Shown here: piece by piece, positions 24,375 to 33,209 of the stretch
Layout of the letters: each line of letters starts with the position of its first letter
Position numbering within the stretch: the stretch's first letter is position 1
Assembly: GCA_934636105.1 (NCBI GenBank)
Contig: CAKTZR010000013.1
Location: 1 to 64,000 of the forward strand
Length of the DNA: 64,000 nt
Source of the DNA: an uncultured Clostridia bacterium
GTDB lineage: Bacteria; Bacillota; Clostridia; Christensenellales; Aristaeellaceae
Direction: 5' to 3'
Notes under the pieces: model-generated
Databases searched by the model: none
What the model saw: only the letters and a program-made list of their open reading frames with translations
Told to the model about the DNA's origin: nothing
Made by a program: the position numbers and the translations under genes

Positions 24375-25939
24375 TTCAGCAATTTGAACGCTGCCTGCCC
24401 GAAGAAGTGGGCATTCCCAGTGAAGCGATTGACGCGTTTCTGGATGAACTGGAAAACGGCGGCTTTACCCAGATGCACGGCCTGATGGTGATGCGCCACG
24501 GCAAGGTCTGTGCGGAGGGCTGGTGGGCGCCGTTCGCCCCCGGCCTGCATCACTGCGACCATTCGCTCAGCAAGACGTATACCGCGACGGCCATCGGCCT
24601 GGCGGAGTATCATGGTCTGCTTAAGCTGGAGGACAGGGTGTGCGACATCCTGCCGGATAAAATGCCGGAGCAGATGAGCGAGCGCCTGTCCAAACTGACG
24701 ATTCACGATCTGCTGGTGATGGGCGACGGTTCGGAGGAGGAAGAAACCTGCTATCCGGAAAACTGGCTGGAAAACTATTTTGCCCGGCCGATTTCGCACG
24801 AGCCCGGCACGTTCTGGCGCTACAATTCCCACACGACGGCGGTGATGTCCGCGATCATCGAGCGGCTGACGGGCAAAAGCATGCTGGATTATCTGGCGGA
24901 AAATCTGTTTGACAAAATCGGCATCGATTCAAAGAACGTCATGTGCCGCCGCGGCGCGGACGGAACCTGTCTGGGCGGCATGGGCATGTTCACCACGACG
25001 GAGGACAACCTGCGCCTGATGAAGCTGTATCTGAACGGCGGCGTTTGGAACGGTGAGCGCCTGCTGGGCGAAACCTTTGTGCATGACGCGACCACCGAGC
25101 GGATGGACACGTGGCCCGCGCATGCGCACACACCCTATATCTATGACAACTGCGTGGGTTACGGCTACCAGATTTGGATGTGCCGCCCGGAGGGCTCGTA
25201 TCGCGCGGACGGCGCGTTCGGCCAGTTCTCCGTCGTCGTGCCGTCGCTGGATTTGATCGTTTCCATCAGCGAGGCGGGCTTCCTCGGCGAATTGATGGGC
25301 CATTCGGACCTGCACCTGCTCAAGGCGGGGGAGGATCACCCGATTCACGGGCCGCAGGCGACGCTCAACGCGCTGTTTGACATCCTCGTGCCGCAGATTC
25401 ACGCCGATGTGGATACGCTGCCCGTGGGCAAAGCGGCTTCCATGCTCAAGGAGCGCATGAGCCGCCTGGCCGTGCCGCATCCGTATCCGAACGGCGCGGA
25501 TTTTTCTACGCACGACCTCGATGTGACGCTCGTGCCGAAGGAGGGAAAGCTCTCCTTTGGCGTGCTCTATTCCAGGCATAAGCAGCGCATCGCCTATCCC
25601 GGCGCGGATGAAATGCGCCTGCATGCGCACGACGGCAAACTGGAAATCACGTGGACGGAAGACGGTGAGCAGCGTGCGCTGACGGCGGATTTGCAGGGCG
25701 CGCGCACGGCGGGCGAACTGGTCTATCGCTATGACCGCGAGATCATCACGAAAACGAGCAGCTGCGCCTGGTGGGACGAGCAGGGGCGGCTTCAGCTGTC
25801 GATCCTGTGGGTCGAATCCGAAGCGGAAAACCGCTACATGTTCACCTTTGACGGCGACGACGTGCGGATCGACAAGTGGTTCACCTTTGGCACGTTCAAG
25901 GGGCTGGAAAAGGATGAATGCGTGTATCGCTGCGCATGA
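24371..25939 (+). CDS. Serine hydrolase of the class C beta-lactamase/PBP fold
   Basis: The 522-residue protein has an N-terminal beta-lactamase-related domain of about 330 residues: the SxxK nucleophile in HSLSKTYTA, the second motif YNS in FWRYNSHTTAVMSAI, and long matches to the COG1680 group that includes esterases, 6-aminohexanoate-dimer hydrolases and D-aminopeptidases. No signal peptide is present, so it is cytosolic. A C-terminal beta-rich domain of about 170 residues follows. In this operon it probably removes an ester or acyl group from an imported glycoside. True beta-lactamase activity is unlikely. Confidence 0.85.
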   Translation: MIQQFERCLPEEVGIPSEAIDAFLDELENGGFTQMHGLMVMRHGKVCAEGWWAPFAPGLHHCDHSLSKTYTATAIGLAEYHGLLKLEDRVCDILPDKMPEQMSERLSKLTIHDLLVMGDGSEEEETCYPENWLENYFARPISHEPGTFWRYNSHTTAVMSAIIERLTGKSMLDYLAENLFDKIGIDSKNVMCRRGADGTCLGGMGMFTTTEDNLRLMKLYLNGGVWNGERLLGETFVHDATTERMDTWPAHAHTPYIYDNCVGYGYQIWMCRPEGSYRADGAFGQFSVVVPSLDLIVSISEAGFLGELMGHSDLHLLKAGEDHPIHGPQATLNALFDILVPQIHADVDTLPVGKAASMLKERMSRLAVPHPYPNGADFSTHDLDVTLVPKEGKLSFGVLYSRHKQRIAYPGADEMRLHAHDGKLEITWTEDGEQRALTADLQGARTAGELVYRYDREIITKTSSCAWWDEQGRLQLSILWVESEAENRYMFTFDGDDVRIDKWFTFGTFKGLEKDECVYRCA

Positions 25940-25954
25940 GAAAGGGATAAGCCG

Positions 25955-27550
25955 ATGGAAGAACTGTACAACGGAATCAAACTGCCGGACGTCTGGCCGC
26001 CGAAGGACATGGACGATATGTCCATGGACGAACTGCCCGTGCCGTATTTGACAAACAGACCGGACGTGGTGAACATCGACGTGGGCCGTCAGCTGTTCGT
26101 CGATGATTTTCTGATCGAGGAAAACTGGCTGGAAAAGCGCTTCCATCAGGCTGTACTGGATGAAGCGCCCGTGCTTGCGCCGGAAACGCCGATGGAGTGG
26201 AACAAGGGCGTCGCGCCCGTGGCCGCGCCGTTTACCGACGGCTGCTGGTATGACCCGGCGGACGGCGTGTATCGGCTGTATTATCATGCCGGATGGTTCG
26301 ACGGCACGGCGCTGGCCGTCTCCGCCGACGGGAAGCACTTTACCCGCAAAATGCTGGATAATCAGGTAGGCACCAACCGCATTTTTGTCCCCAAGCCCGG
26401 CTGGCAGCGGGACGGCTCCTGCGTGTGGCTCGATCAGGAGACCGAGCACCCGGAGGAACGCTATAAGATGTTCCACTATTTCAGAACGCCGGAGGGCGAT
26501 GTGGCGCAGGTCGCCGTCAGCGCGGACGGCATGCACTTCGGCGCTCCGGTGACGACGGGACTCTGCGGCGACAATACATCGTTCTTCTATAACCCCTTCC
26601 GCAAGAAGTGGGTGTTCTCCATCCGCACGGGTCTGCCCTCGACCCCGTGGTACAGCCGCGGCCGCAGCTATTACGAGTGCGACCGCTTCATGGAGGGCGC
26701 AAGCTGGGCGAACGACCAGATCACCTTCTGGCAGCGCTGCGACGTGCGCGACCTGCGCGAGAGCGAACCGGGCACGATTTACAACAAAAACCTGCCGCCC
26801 CAGCTCTATCATCTCAACTGCGTGGGCTATGAAAGCGTGATGCTCGGCCTGTTTGCCATCATCAAGGGCTTCGATCAGGCGCACAACGCTGTCTGCGAAA
26901 ACAGCGGCATTCCCAAGCACATCGATCTTCACGCGGGATTCAGCCGCGACGGCTTCCATTTCAGCCGCGACAACCGCAGCCCGTTCATCCGCTGCACGGA
27001 TCAGCCCGGCTCGTGGGCGCGCGGCTATCTGCATGCCTGCGGCGGACTGTGCCTTGTCTCCCCGGAGGAGCTGGCCTTCCCGATTGCGGGCTTCAGCGGC
27101 GCATCCTCGGCGGAAAACGGCCACCTGTACGGCGGCGCGGCGACCGGCTTTGCCCGTCTGCGCCGCGACGGCTTCGCTTCGCTGCACGCCAACGGCACGA
27201 AGCAGTTCATGCTCACCCGCAAGCTGCGCTTTGAGGAGGGCCGCCTGCTGTTCATCAACGCGAACGCGACGGAGGGCTTCGTCCGCGCGCAGATTGAAGA
27301 TGAAGCGGGTCAGCCGATCTCCGGCTATACCTTCGCGGACTGCGTACCGATGATTACCGACAGCACCAAGCGCCAGCTTGTCTTCCGCGGCGGCGATCTG
27401 GCCGCGCTGCGGGGCAAGGTCTTCCGCATCCGCTTTGAGCTGATTGCGGCGGATTTATTCTCCTTCTGGATTGCCAAAGACGAGCAGGGCCATTCCGGCG
27501 GCTATGTCGCGGCGGGCGGCAGTGCCTATCCGGGGCCAAGGGACGAGTAA
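25955..27550 (+). CDS. Putative five-bladed beta-propeller glycoside hydrolase-like protein
   Basis: The 531-residue protein lacks a signal peptide. It has the phrase RQLFVDDFLIE, shared with many uncharacterised proteins of the GH32/GH43/GH68-like propeller group, then repeated blades such as WYDPADGVYRLYYHAGW, SADGKHFTR, HPEERYKMFHYF and AVSADGMHFGAPV. A C-terminal beta-sandwich (residues about 430-530) follows. No specificity can be given, and catalytic acids cannot be assigned with certainty. It lies 15 nt after the serine hydrolase in the LacI-controlled operon, which supports a role in glycan breakdown. Confidence 0.7.
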   Translation: MEELYNGIKLPDVWPPKDMDDMSMDELPVPYLTNRPDVVNIDVGRQLFVDDFLIEENWLEKRFHQAVLDEAPVLAPETPMEWNKGVAPVAAPFTDGCWYDPADGVYRLYYHAGWFDGTALAVSADGKHFTRKMLDNQVGTNRIFVPKPGWQRDGSCVWLDQETEHPEERYKMFHYFRTPEGDVAQVAVSADGMHFGAPVTTGLCGDNTSFFYNPFRKKWVFSIRTGLPSTPWYSRGRSYYECDRFMEGASWANDQITFWQRCDVRDLRESEPGTIYNKNLPPQLYHLNCVGYESVMLGLFAIIKGFDQAHNAVCENSGIPKHIDLHAGFSRDGFHFSRDNRSPFIRCTDQPGSWARGYLHACGGLCLVSPEELAFPIAGFSGASSAENGHLYGGAATGFARLRRDGFASLHANGTKQFMLTRKLRFEEGRLLFINANATEGFVRAQIEDEAGQPISGYTFADCVPMITDSTKRQLVFRGGDLAALRGKVFRIRFELIAADLFSFWIAKDEQGHSGGYVAAGGSAYPGPRDE

Positions 27551-27569
27551 GAAAGGACGACGAAAGCAG

Positions 27570-28325
27570 ATGCGTTTATTGATTCTCTCCGATATTCACG
27601 CGAATATTGCGGCGCTTCGGGCGATTGAAAAGGACGCGGGCGCGGTGGATGCGATCTACTGTGCGGGCGACTATGTGGATTACGGCACAGACCCGCACGA
27701 AGCCATCGGCTGGGTGCGGGAGCACGGCGCGCACTGCGTGATGGGCAACCACGATAAGCATCTGCTGAATATTCTGTTTTCCGGCGAGGTGGACGCGTTC
27801 CGCGGCACGAACCGCTATAAGTGGGTGCACGACAACTGCGAACGCGTGACGGATGAGGATATCGCGTTTTTGGCCGCTCTGCCCCAGCACATGAGCTTTG
27901 AAGCGGACGGCATTGCCTACCTGATGCAGCATCAGATGCTGGATAACAGCTACGACATGCCGGAGAGCGTGCAGACGTTCGACGCGTTCTGGCGCGTGTG
28001 GCACACGGGCGAGGATAGACCGGAGCGGCGCATGATCTTCGGCCATACGCATCGCAGGCTGGTGCATCGGCTGGATAACGACCGCCTGTGGCTCAACCCC
28101 GGCTCGGTTTCCTATCGCAGGCCGGACGACCGGGACAAGCGTGCCCATTATATGACGATTGAGGACGGCGACATCCGCTTCGGCGCGGTGGAATATGACC
28201 GCAGCGCGATGCTGGCGCGCGCCATGGACTATGTGAAAGCGGGTACGATGCTCGAAACCGACTTGCAGGACGCGATGTTCTTCTTCGGCGATGCGCCGAC
28301 GAGCCGCGAACCGCTGCCGAGGTAA
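27570..28325 (+). CDS. Calcineurin-like metallophosphoesterase (YfcE/MJ0936 type)
   Basis: The 251-residue protein carries all dimetal motifs in order: SDIHAN near the start (D-x-H), GDYVDYG (GDxxD), GNHDKH (GNHD) and later GHTHRR (GHxH). Such enzymes hydrolyse phosphomonoesters or phosphodiesters. ATG 27570 begins exactly at the conserved MRLLILSDIHAN; an open extension upstream overlaps the previous gene and is rejected. It lies directly before a glycerophosphodiesterase, so the two may act in series on the same imported compound. Confidence 0.9.
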   Translation: MRLLILSDIHANIAALRAIEKDAGAVDAIYCAGDYVDYGTDPHEAIGWVREHGAHCVMGNHDKHLLNILFSGEVDAFRGTNRYKWVHDNCERVTDEDIAFLAALPQHMSFEADGIAYLMQHQMLDNSYDMPESVQTFDAFWRVWHTGEDRPERRMIFGHTHRRLVHRLDNDRLWLNPGSVSYRRPDDRDKRAHYMTIEDGDIRFGAVEYDRSAMLARAMDYVKAGTMLETDLQDAMFFFGDAPTSREPLPR

Positions 28326-28331
28326 ACGAAG

Positions 28332-29141
28332 ATGAAGGACAAAATTCTCGTCGCCGCGCACCGCGGGCATTTTGGCGGCGGCATTGTGGAAAACACAATT
28401 CCTGCGTTTGAAGCGGCCATCCGCTGCGGCGCGGACATTGTGGAAATGGATATCCGCAAGACGAAGGACGGTCAGCTGATTCTCTTTCACGATCCGTCGC
28501 CGATGCGCCTGCTGGGCCTGCCGGGACAGACGGAAAGCTATACCTATGAGGAGCTGACGCGCCGTCCGCTGCTCAACGTGATCGGCGAGCTTTCCACCTC
28601 TTATGTGTGCAGGCTGGAAGACGCGCTGGATGCGCTCAAGGGGCGCTGCTACATCAACTTTGACCAGTGCTGGGGCTTTGTGGACGAGGTCTACGATGCC
28701 GCGCGGCAGAGGAGCATGGAGGAGCAGGCGCTCATCAAGGGGCGCGTGCCCTATGATGCGGCGCTTCGCTGGCTGGAAAAGAACGATTATCGGCCTTCGT
28801 TCATCCCGATTATCACCTGCGCGGAGGAAATCGCGGCTTATCGCGCGCTGCCCGAAAGGGTGCGCGTGCCGATTGTCGAGGTCTTCGCGCATACGGACGA
28901 CGACCCGGTTTGGGACGCGGCGTTTGTGCGCGAAATTCAGGAGAAGGGCGCGAAGCTGTGGGTGAACAGCCTGTCGCTCAGCGGCCGGTTCACGCTCTGC
29001 GCGTGGCACGACGACAACCGATCCGTGACCGGCGACCCGGAGGGCGGCTGGGGCTGCCTGCTGGAACGCGGCGCGGGCGTGATTCAGACGGACTGGGCGG
29101 GCGAATTGGCCGCGTGGCTCGCGAAGAAACAAATGCGATAA
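28332..29141 (+). CDS. Glycerophosphodiester phosphodiesterase family protein (first copy)
   Basis: A 269-residue GDPD TIM barrel: AAHRGHFGG followed by VENTIPAFEAAI (catalytic HR and EN), VEMDIRKTKDGQLILFHD (metal ligands E-x-D and the second catalytic His). These enzymes cut glycerophosphodiesters to glycerol-3-phosphate and an alcohol. No signal peptide is present, so the substrate must be imported. It differs clearly from the second GDPD at 32454, having a longer central region, so the two probably have different substrates. It starts 6 nt after the metallophosphoesterase gene. Confidence 0.9.
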   Translation: MKDKILVAAHRGHFGGGIVENTIPAFEAAIRCGADIVEMDIRKTKDGQLILFHDPSPMRLLGLPGQTESYTYEELTRRPLLNVIGELSTSYVCRLEDALDALKGRCYINFDQCWGFVDEVYDAARQRSMEEQALIKGRVPYDAALRWLEKNDYRPSFIPIITCAEEIAAYRALPERVRVPIVEVFAHTDDDPVWDAAFVREIQEKGAKLWVNSLSLSGRFTLCAWHDDNRSVTGDPEGGWGCLLERGAGVIQTDWAGELAAWLAKKQMR

Positions 29142-29153
29142 GGGGGAATTGCG

Positions 29154-30080
29154 ATGCAGATGCTGAAAACGCTCGACGTCGATTCGATCGATGTGCCGGA
29201 GCAGATTCCGCACGGCGATATGCCGGGGGACGGCGTCACCATCGGTGAGGAGAATATCAGGCGGGCGAAAACCGTGCTTTCCGCCATTCGGGGGACGCTG
29301 GAGCGCCGGCTCAGCGAGAATGCAAGCGGCCGCGTCGTCATCGGCGTGTGCGGCGGCAGCGGCTCGGGCAAAACGGTGATGGCTTCCGTGCTGGGCTATG
29401 CGCTCAACCAGATGGGCGTTGGAGCGTATATCATGAGCGGCGACAACTATCCCCGCCGAATCCCGGCGGTCAACGACGCGGAGCGGCTGCATCTGTTCCG
29501 CGTGGGCGGCCTGCGCGGGCTGCTGGCCAGCGGCGAATACACCGACGACAAGGCGGTTGTGCTGCGCGAGCTTTGGCTGGCGGATACGGACGCGGAGCCG
29601 GAAACGGCGCAGAAACTGCCGTGGATGCAGATTTATCAGCAGGCCGGCGCGCAGGCGCTGACCGCCTACCTCGGCACGCCGGAGGAGATCGACTTCGACG
29701 AGGTGAACGACATCATCGCGCGTTTCAAGCGCGGCGAAAACCATATCCCGCTCAAGCGCATGGGGCGCGAGGAGACGGCGCTCTGGTATGAAACGATGGA
29801 TTTCACCGCGACGCGCGTGATGGTGATCGAGTGGACGCACGCCAACAGCGACTTTTTGAAGGGCGTGGATATCCCGATTTACCTGAACAGCACGCCGATG
29901 CAGACGCTTGAACACCGCCGCCTGCGCAACCGCGACGCACAGACGGACAGCGCCTTCACCACGATGGTGCTCAACATCGAGCAGCGCAAGCTGGACAGCC
30001 AGGCGTGGAAGGCGCAGGTCATCCTCTCCCGCGAGGGAAAGCTGATGACTTATCCCGAATATCGGCACATGACGGAGTGA
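29154..30080 (+). CDS. P-loop kinase of the phosphoribulokinase/uridine kinase type
   Basis: A 308-residue protein with a Walker A motif GVCGGSGSGKTVMA near residues 64-77, then MSGDNYPRR, reminiscent of the YPRR/DDFY substrate region of uridine kinase-like enzymes. A 60-residue N-terminal extension (DIPEQIPHGD-like segment) precedes the core, and RNRDAQTDSAFTTMVLNIEQ near the C-terminus is a conserved-looking lid region. The phosphorylated substrate is unknown; a sugar or polyol released by the neighbouring phosphorylase is plausible. It sits 16 nt upstream of the GH13_18 gene. Confidence 0.75.
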   Translation: MQMLKTLDVDSIDVPEQIPHGDMPGDGVTIGEENIRRAKTVLSAIRGTLERRLSENASGRVVIGVCGGSGSGKTVMASVLGYALNQMGVGAYIMSGDNYPRRIPAVNDAERLHLFRVGGLRGLLASGEYTDDKAVVLRELWLADTDAEPETAQKLPWMQIYQQAGAQALTAYLGTPEEIDFDEVNDIIARFKRGENHIPLKRMGREETALWYETMDFTATRVMVIEWTHANSDFLKGVDIPIYLNSTPMQTLEHRRLRNRDAQTDSAFTTMVLNIEQRKLDSQAWKAQVILSREGKLMTYPEYRHMTE

Positions 30081-30096
30081 GCGGAGGAAAAGAGCC

Positions 30097-31782
30097 ATGA
30101 ACAGTGGGGCCATGCTCAACGCGTATCCGGACAGTCTCGGCGGCACGCTGTCCGATATTGCGCAGCTGCTGGAAAGCGACGCGTTTGCGGACGCGTTTCG
30201 CTCATTTTACATTCTGCCGAGTGTGTTCAACACGGATTTGGACCGCGGCTTTTCGGTCATCAGCTATGATCTCAACCGCATGCTTGCCGCGCCGGAGGAC
30301 GTGAAGCGGCTGCAAAACAGCGGAATCGATCTCAAGCTGGATTTCATTTTGAACCATCTTTCCGTGCTCTCTCCGCAGTTTCAGGATATTCTGAAAAACG
30401 GCGACGCTTCGCCCTACCGCGACTTTTTCATCGATTGGAACAAGTTCTGGGCGGGATGCGGCGAAATGACGGAAGCGGGCTACATCCAGCCGGAGGAAAA
30501 ATACATCCGCAACATGTTCTTCCGCAAGCCGGGTCTGCCGATTCTGATGGTCCGCCTGCCGGATGGGCGCGACGTGCCGTATTGGAACACGTTCTATCAG
30601 CAGGTGCGTTATGATCCGGTGGACGCGCAGGATTTGATGCGCGCGGCGGATATGCAGTTTGGCGAAGCGACGGTTTTGGCCGCGCGCCTGAACGCGGGAC
30701 TGGAAGCGGGGCAGAAGCCCAAAGAGCTGGATTTCACGGGCTTTGAGCGCTATCGCGCGGCCTGCGTCGAGCTGCTGGAAACGCGGCGCAAATACCTGGG
30801 GCAGATGGATTTGAACCTGAAAAGCGACTTGGTCTGGGCGTATTATGACAGCGTGCTGGGCAAGCTGGCCGAATACGGCGCGGCGATTGTGCGGCTGGAT
30901 GCGTTCGCCTATGCGCCCAAAACGCCGGGCCTGCGCAACTTCATGAACGAGCCGGACACATGGGACACACTGGAGCGCATCCGCCAAATGGCGCAGGCGC
31001 ACGGGCTGACCCTGCTGCCGGAGATTCACGACCCGTATGCGGCGGGCACGTATGAAAAGGTTGCCCAAAAGGGCTATATGACCTATGACTTCTTCCTGCC
31101 GGGGCTGGTGATCGACGCGATTGAAAACCACGATGGCGCGCGGCTCATGCGCTGGGCGGAGGAGCTCAAGACCAAGAACATCCGTACGGTAAACATGCTC
31201 GGCTGCCACGACGGCATTCCGATGCTGGATTTGAAAGGATTGCTCAGCGACGAGGAGATTGAAAAGCTGATCGCGCTGATCGTCAGCCGCGGCGGCCTGA
31301 TTAAGAACCTGCACGGCGCGAAGAACGTCTATTATCAGGTCAACTGCACATATTTCAGCGCGCTGGGCGCGGACGAGCGGAAGATGCTGCTTGCGCGCGC
31401 GATTCAGCTTTTCATGCCGGGCAAGCCGCAAATCTGGTATCTGGATTTGTTCGCGGGCGAAAACGACATGGAAGCCGTCCGCCGGGGCGGCGAAGCGGCG
31501 CACAAGGAGATCAACCGCACGAACCTGACGAAGGAAGCGATTGCACGCGCGCTGCAAAAGGACGTGGTGCGCGATCAGCTGGCGCTGCTGCGCATGCGCA
31601 ATACCTGCCCGGCGTTCGGCTTTGACGCGAAGATGACCGTGCGCTGCCCGAAGCCGGACGAGCTGGAAATCACGTGGGAAAAGGATGGAAGCTGCGCGCG
31701 CCTGAACGCCAACCTGACGACCTATGCTTTCACGGCGCAGGCGGACTGCGGCGGAAAGCAGACGATTTTGAACAACCGATGA
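30097..31782 (+). CDS. GH13_18 glycoside phosphorylase (sucrose phosphorylase family)
   Basis: A 561-residue alpha-amylase-fold enzyme with the four GH13 regions: LDFILNH (81-87), RLDAFAY with nucleophile D268, PEIHD with acid/base E309, and CHD (H371, D372). The absence of domain C typical of amylases and the sequence style match GH13_18, which comprises phosphorylases of sucrose, sucrose-6-phosphate, glucosylglycerate and glucosylglycerol. These release alpha-glucose-1-phosphate by phosphorolysis. Substrate cannot be fixed from sequence alone; the neighbouring GDPDs favour glucosylglycerol or a related glycoside. It is flanked by a kinase upstream and a HAD phosphatase downstream. Confidence 0.85.
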   Translation: MNSGAMLNAYPDSLGGTLSDIAQLLESDAFADAFRSFYILPSVFNTDLDRGFSVISYDLNRMLAAPEDVKRLQNSGIDLKLDFILNHLSVLSPQFQDILKNGDASPYRDFFIDWNKFWAGCGEMTEAGYIQPEEKYIRNMFFRKPGLPILMVRLPDGRDVPYWNTFYQQVRYDPVDAQDLMRAADMQFGEATVLAARLNAGLEAGQKPKELDFTGFERYRAACVELLETRRKYLGQMDLNLKSDLVWAYYDSVLGKLAEYGAAIVRLDAFAYAPKTPGLRNFMNEPDTWDTLERIRQMAQAHGLTLLPEIHDPYAAGTYEKVAQKGYMTYDFFLPGLVIDAIENHDGARLMRWAEELKTKNIRTVNMLGCHDGIPMLDLKGLLSDEEIEKLIALIVSRGGLIKNLHGAKNVYYQVNCTYFSALGADERKMLLARAIQLFMPGKPQIWYLDLFAGENDMEAVRRGGEAAHKEINRTNLTKEAIARALQKDVVRDQLALLRMRNTCPAFGFDAKMTVRCPKPDELEITWEKDGSCARLNANLTTYAFTAQADCGGKQTILNNR

Positions 31783-31798
31783 ATGAGGGAAAAACGCG

Positions 31799-32440
31799 AT
31801 GACGATGTGGACGATTGACGATCAATATGAAACGATGCCGTGGGACAAGCTGGACGCGGTGGTTTTCGACGTGGGCAACGTGCTGCTTTCCTATTCGCCG
31901 GAGGAGGAGCTGGAGGCTTTCTTCCCGGGCGAAACCGAGCTGCATCAAAAGCTGATCGAAAAAATCATCAAAACCCCGTATTGGAACATGATGGACAGGG
32001 GCACGCTCACCATTCAGCAGGCCATCGAGCATATGACTGGGCGCGACAGGGAGCTTGAGCCGTATATCCGCCGTTTCATGGAAAACTGGCTGGATTTCAC
32101 GCGTCCGATCGACGAGGGCGTGCAGGCAATCAAGACCTGCCTGGCGCACGGCAAGCGCGTGTTTGTGCTTTCCAACTATCAGAAGGAGTCTTTCGCGATT
32201 GTCGAAAAGCGGTTTGATTTCTTCGATCTTTTCGAGGGCAAGGTCGTTTCCGCGCGCGAGGAGCTGCTCAAGCCGAACGCAAATATCTATGAGTTCCTGA
32301 CGAACACCTACCACGTCGAGCCGGGCCGCACGCTGTTCATCGACGACACCCCCGCCAACATCGAGGGCGCGATGTATCTGGGTTGGCAGGGCTTCTGCCT
32401 GAACAAGCCGGGCAAGCTGGCTGCGTTTGTGGGCGACTAA
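31799..32440 (+). CDS. HAD-superfamily phosphatase, YihX-like
   Basis: A 213-residue HAD-IA hydrolase. Motif I is FDVGNVLL (the DxGNV form of the YihX/epoxide-hydrolase-like group), motif II the VLSNYQ threonine/serine position, and motifs III/IV the lysine in LKPNANIYEF and FIDDTPANIEGA. E. coli YihX is an alpha-glucose-1-phosphate phosphatase, which is exactly the product of the adjacent GH13_18 enzyme; this functional link is inference. An alternative in-frame ATG six bases later exists. Confidence 0.85.
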   Translation: MTMWTIDDQYETMPWDKLDAVVFDVGNVLLSYSPEEELEAFFPGETELHQKLIEKIIKTPYWNMMDRGTLTIQQAIEHMTGRDRELEPYIRRFMENWLDFTRPIDEGVQAIKTCLAHGKRVFVLSNYQKESFAIVEKRFDFFDLFEGKVVSAREELLKPNANIYEFLTNTYHVEPGRTLFIDDTPANIEGAMYLGWQGFCLNKPGKLAAFVGD

Positions 32441-32453
32441 GAGGAGAAACGAT

Positions 32454-33188
32454 ATGCAGAAGATTTATGCGCATCGGGGCGCGTCCGGCTATGCGCCGGA
32501 AAACACGCTGCGCGCGTTTGAGATGGCGGCGGATATGGGCGCTTACGGCGTGGAGCTGGACGTGCAGATTTCCAAGGACGGCCGGCTGGTTGTCTTTCAC
32601 GACGACGAAATGAGCCGCCTGACGGGCTATACCGGCTCGATTGCGGATTACACTTATGCCGAACTTTGCCGCATGCCGGTGATTCACGCGGTGGATGCGA
32701 CGACCAAGGACGTTGCGCCGCTGCTGGAAGACGTGCTGGCGCTGCTGCATGAGCGCTCTCTGGCCGTCAACATCGAGCTGAAAAACAGCCGCGCGGCGTT
32801 TCCGGGGCTGGAGGAGAAGACGATTGCGGCGGTTGAAGCCGCGGGCATGAAGCAGGCGGCGATCTATTCCTCCTTCAACCATTACAGCCTGCTCAAGGTG
32901 CGCCAGCTCGACCCGGACGCATTCTGCGGCCTGCTTTACGACGCGATGCTCTATCAGCCGTGGGATTATGCCAAACGGCTGGGCGTTCAGGCGCTGCACC
33001 CGCATTTCAGCGAGCCGACGTTTGTACCTTATGAGGTGGAATCGGCGCACAGGCTGGGCCTTGCGGTCAACGCGTGGACGGTCAACGAGGAAGCGGACAT
33101 CCGCCGCATGGTGGAGATGAACTGCGACGGCATCATTTCCAATTACCCGGATGTGGCGCTGCGCATTTTGAAGGAAATTCGGGGCTGA
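32454..33188 (+). CDS. Glycerophosphodiester phosphodiesterase (second copy)
   Basis: A 244-residue GDPD close to the standard bacterial form: YAHRGASGYAPENTLRAFEMA, GVELDVQISKDGRLVVFHD and the late WTVNEEADIRRMVEMNCDGIISNYPD. ATG 32454 is chosen since AGGAG is 7 nt upstream and the protein then begins exactly at the conserved MQKIYAHRGA. It hydrolyses glycerophosphodiesters in the cytosol. It is more canonical than the first copy in the same operon and lies 13 nt after the HAD gene. Confidence 0.95.
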   Translation: MQKIYAHRGASGYAPENTLRAFEMAADMGAYGVELDVQISKDGRLVVFHDDEMSRLTGYTGSIADYTYAELCRMPVIHAVDATTKDVAPLLEDVLALLHERSLAVNIELKNSRAAFPGLEEKTIAAVEAAGMKQAAIYSSFNHYSLLKVRQLDPDAFCGLLYDAMLYQPWDYAKRLGVQALHPHFSEPTFVPYEVESAHRLGLAVNAWTVNEEADIRRMVEMNCDGIISNYPDVALRILKEIRG

Positions 33189-33209
33189 CCGGAGAATCGA
33201 GGGAATGCG

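Noticed and set aside
24371..25939. Beta-lactam resistance gene
   Set aside because: The SxxK and YNS motifs fit the broad serine-hydrolase group; the protein is cytosolic, has an extra C-terminal domain and sits in a catabolic operon.
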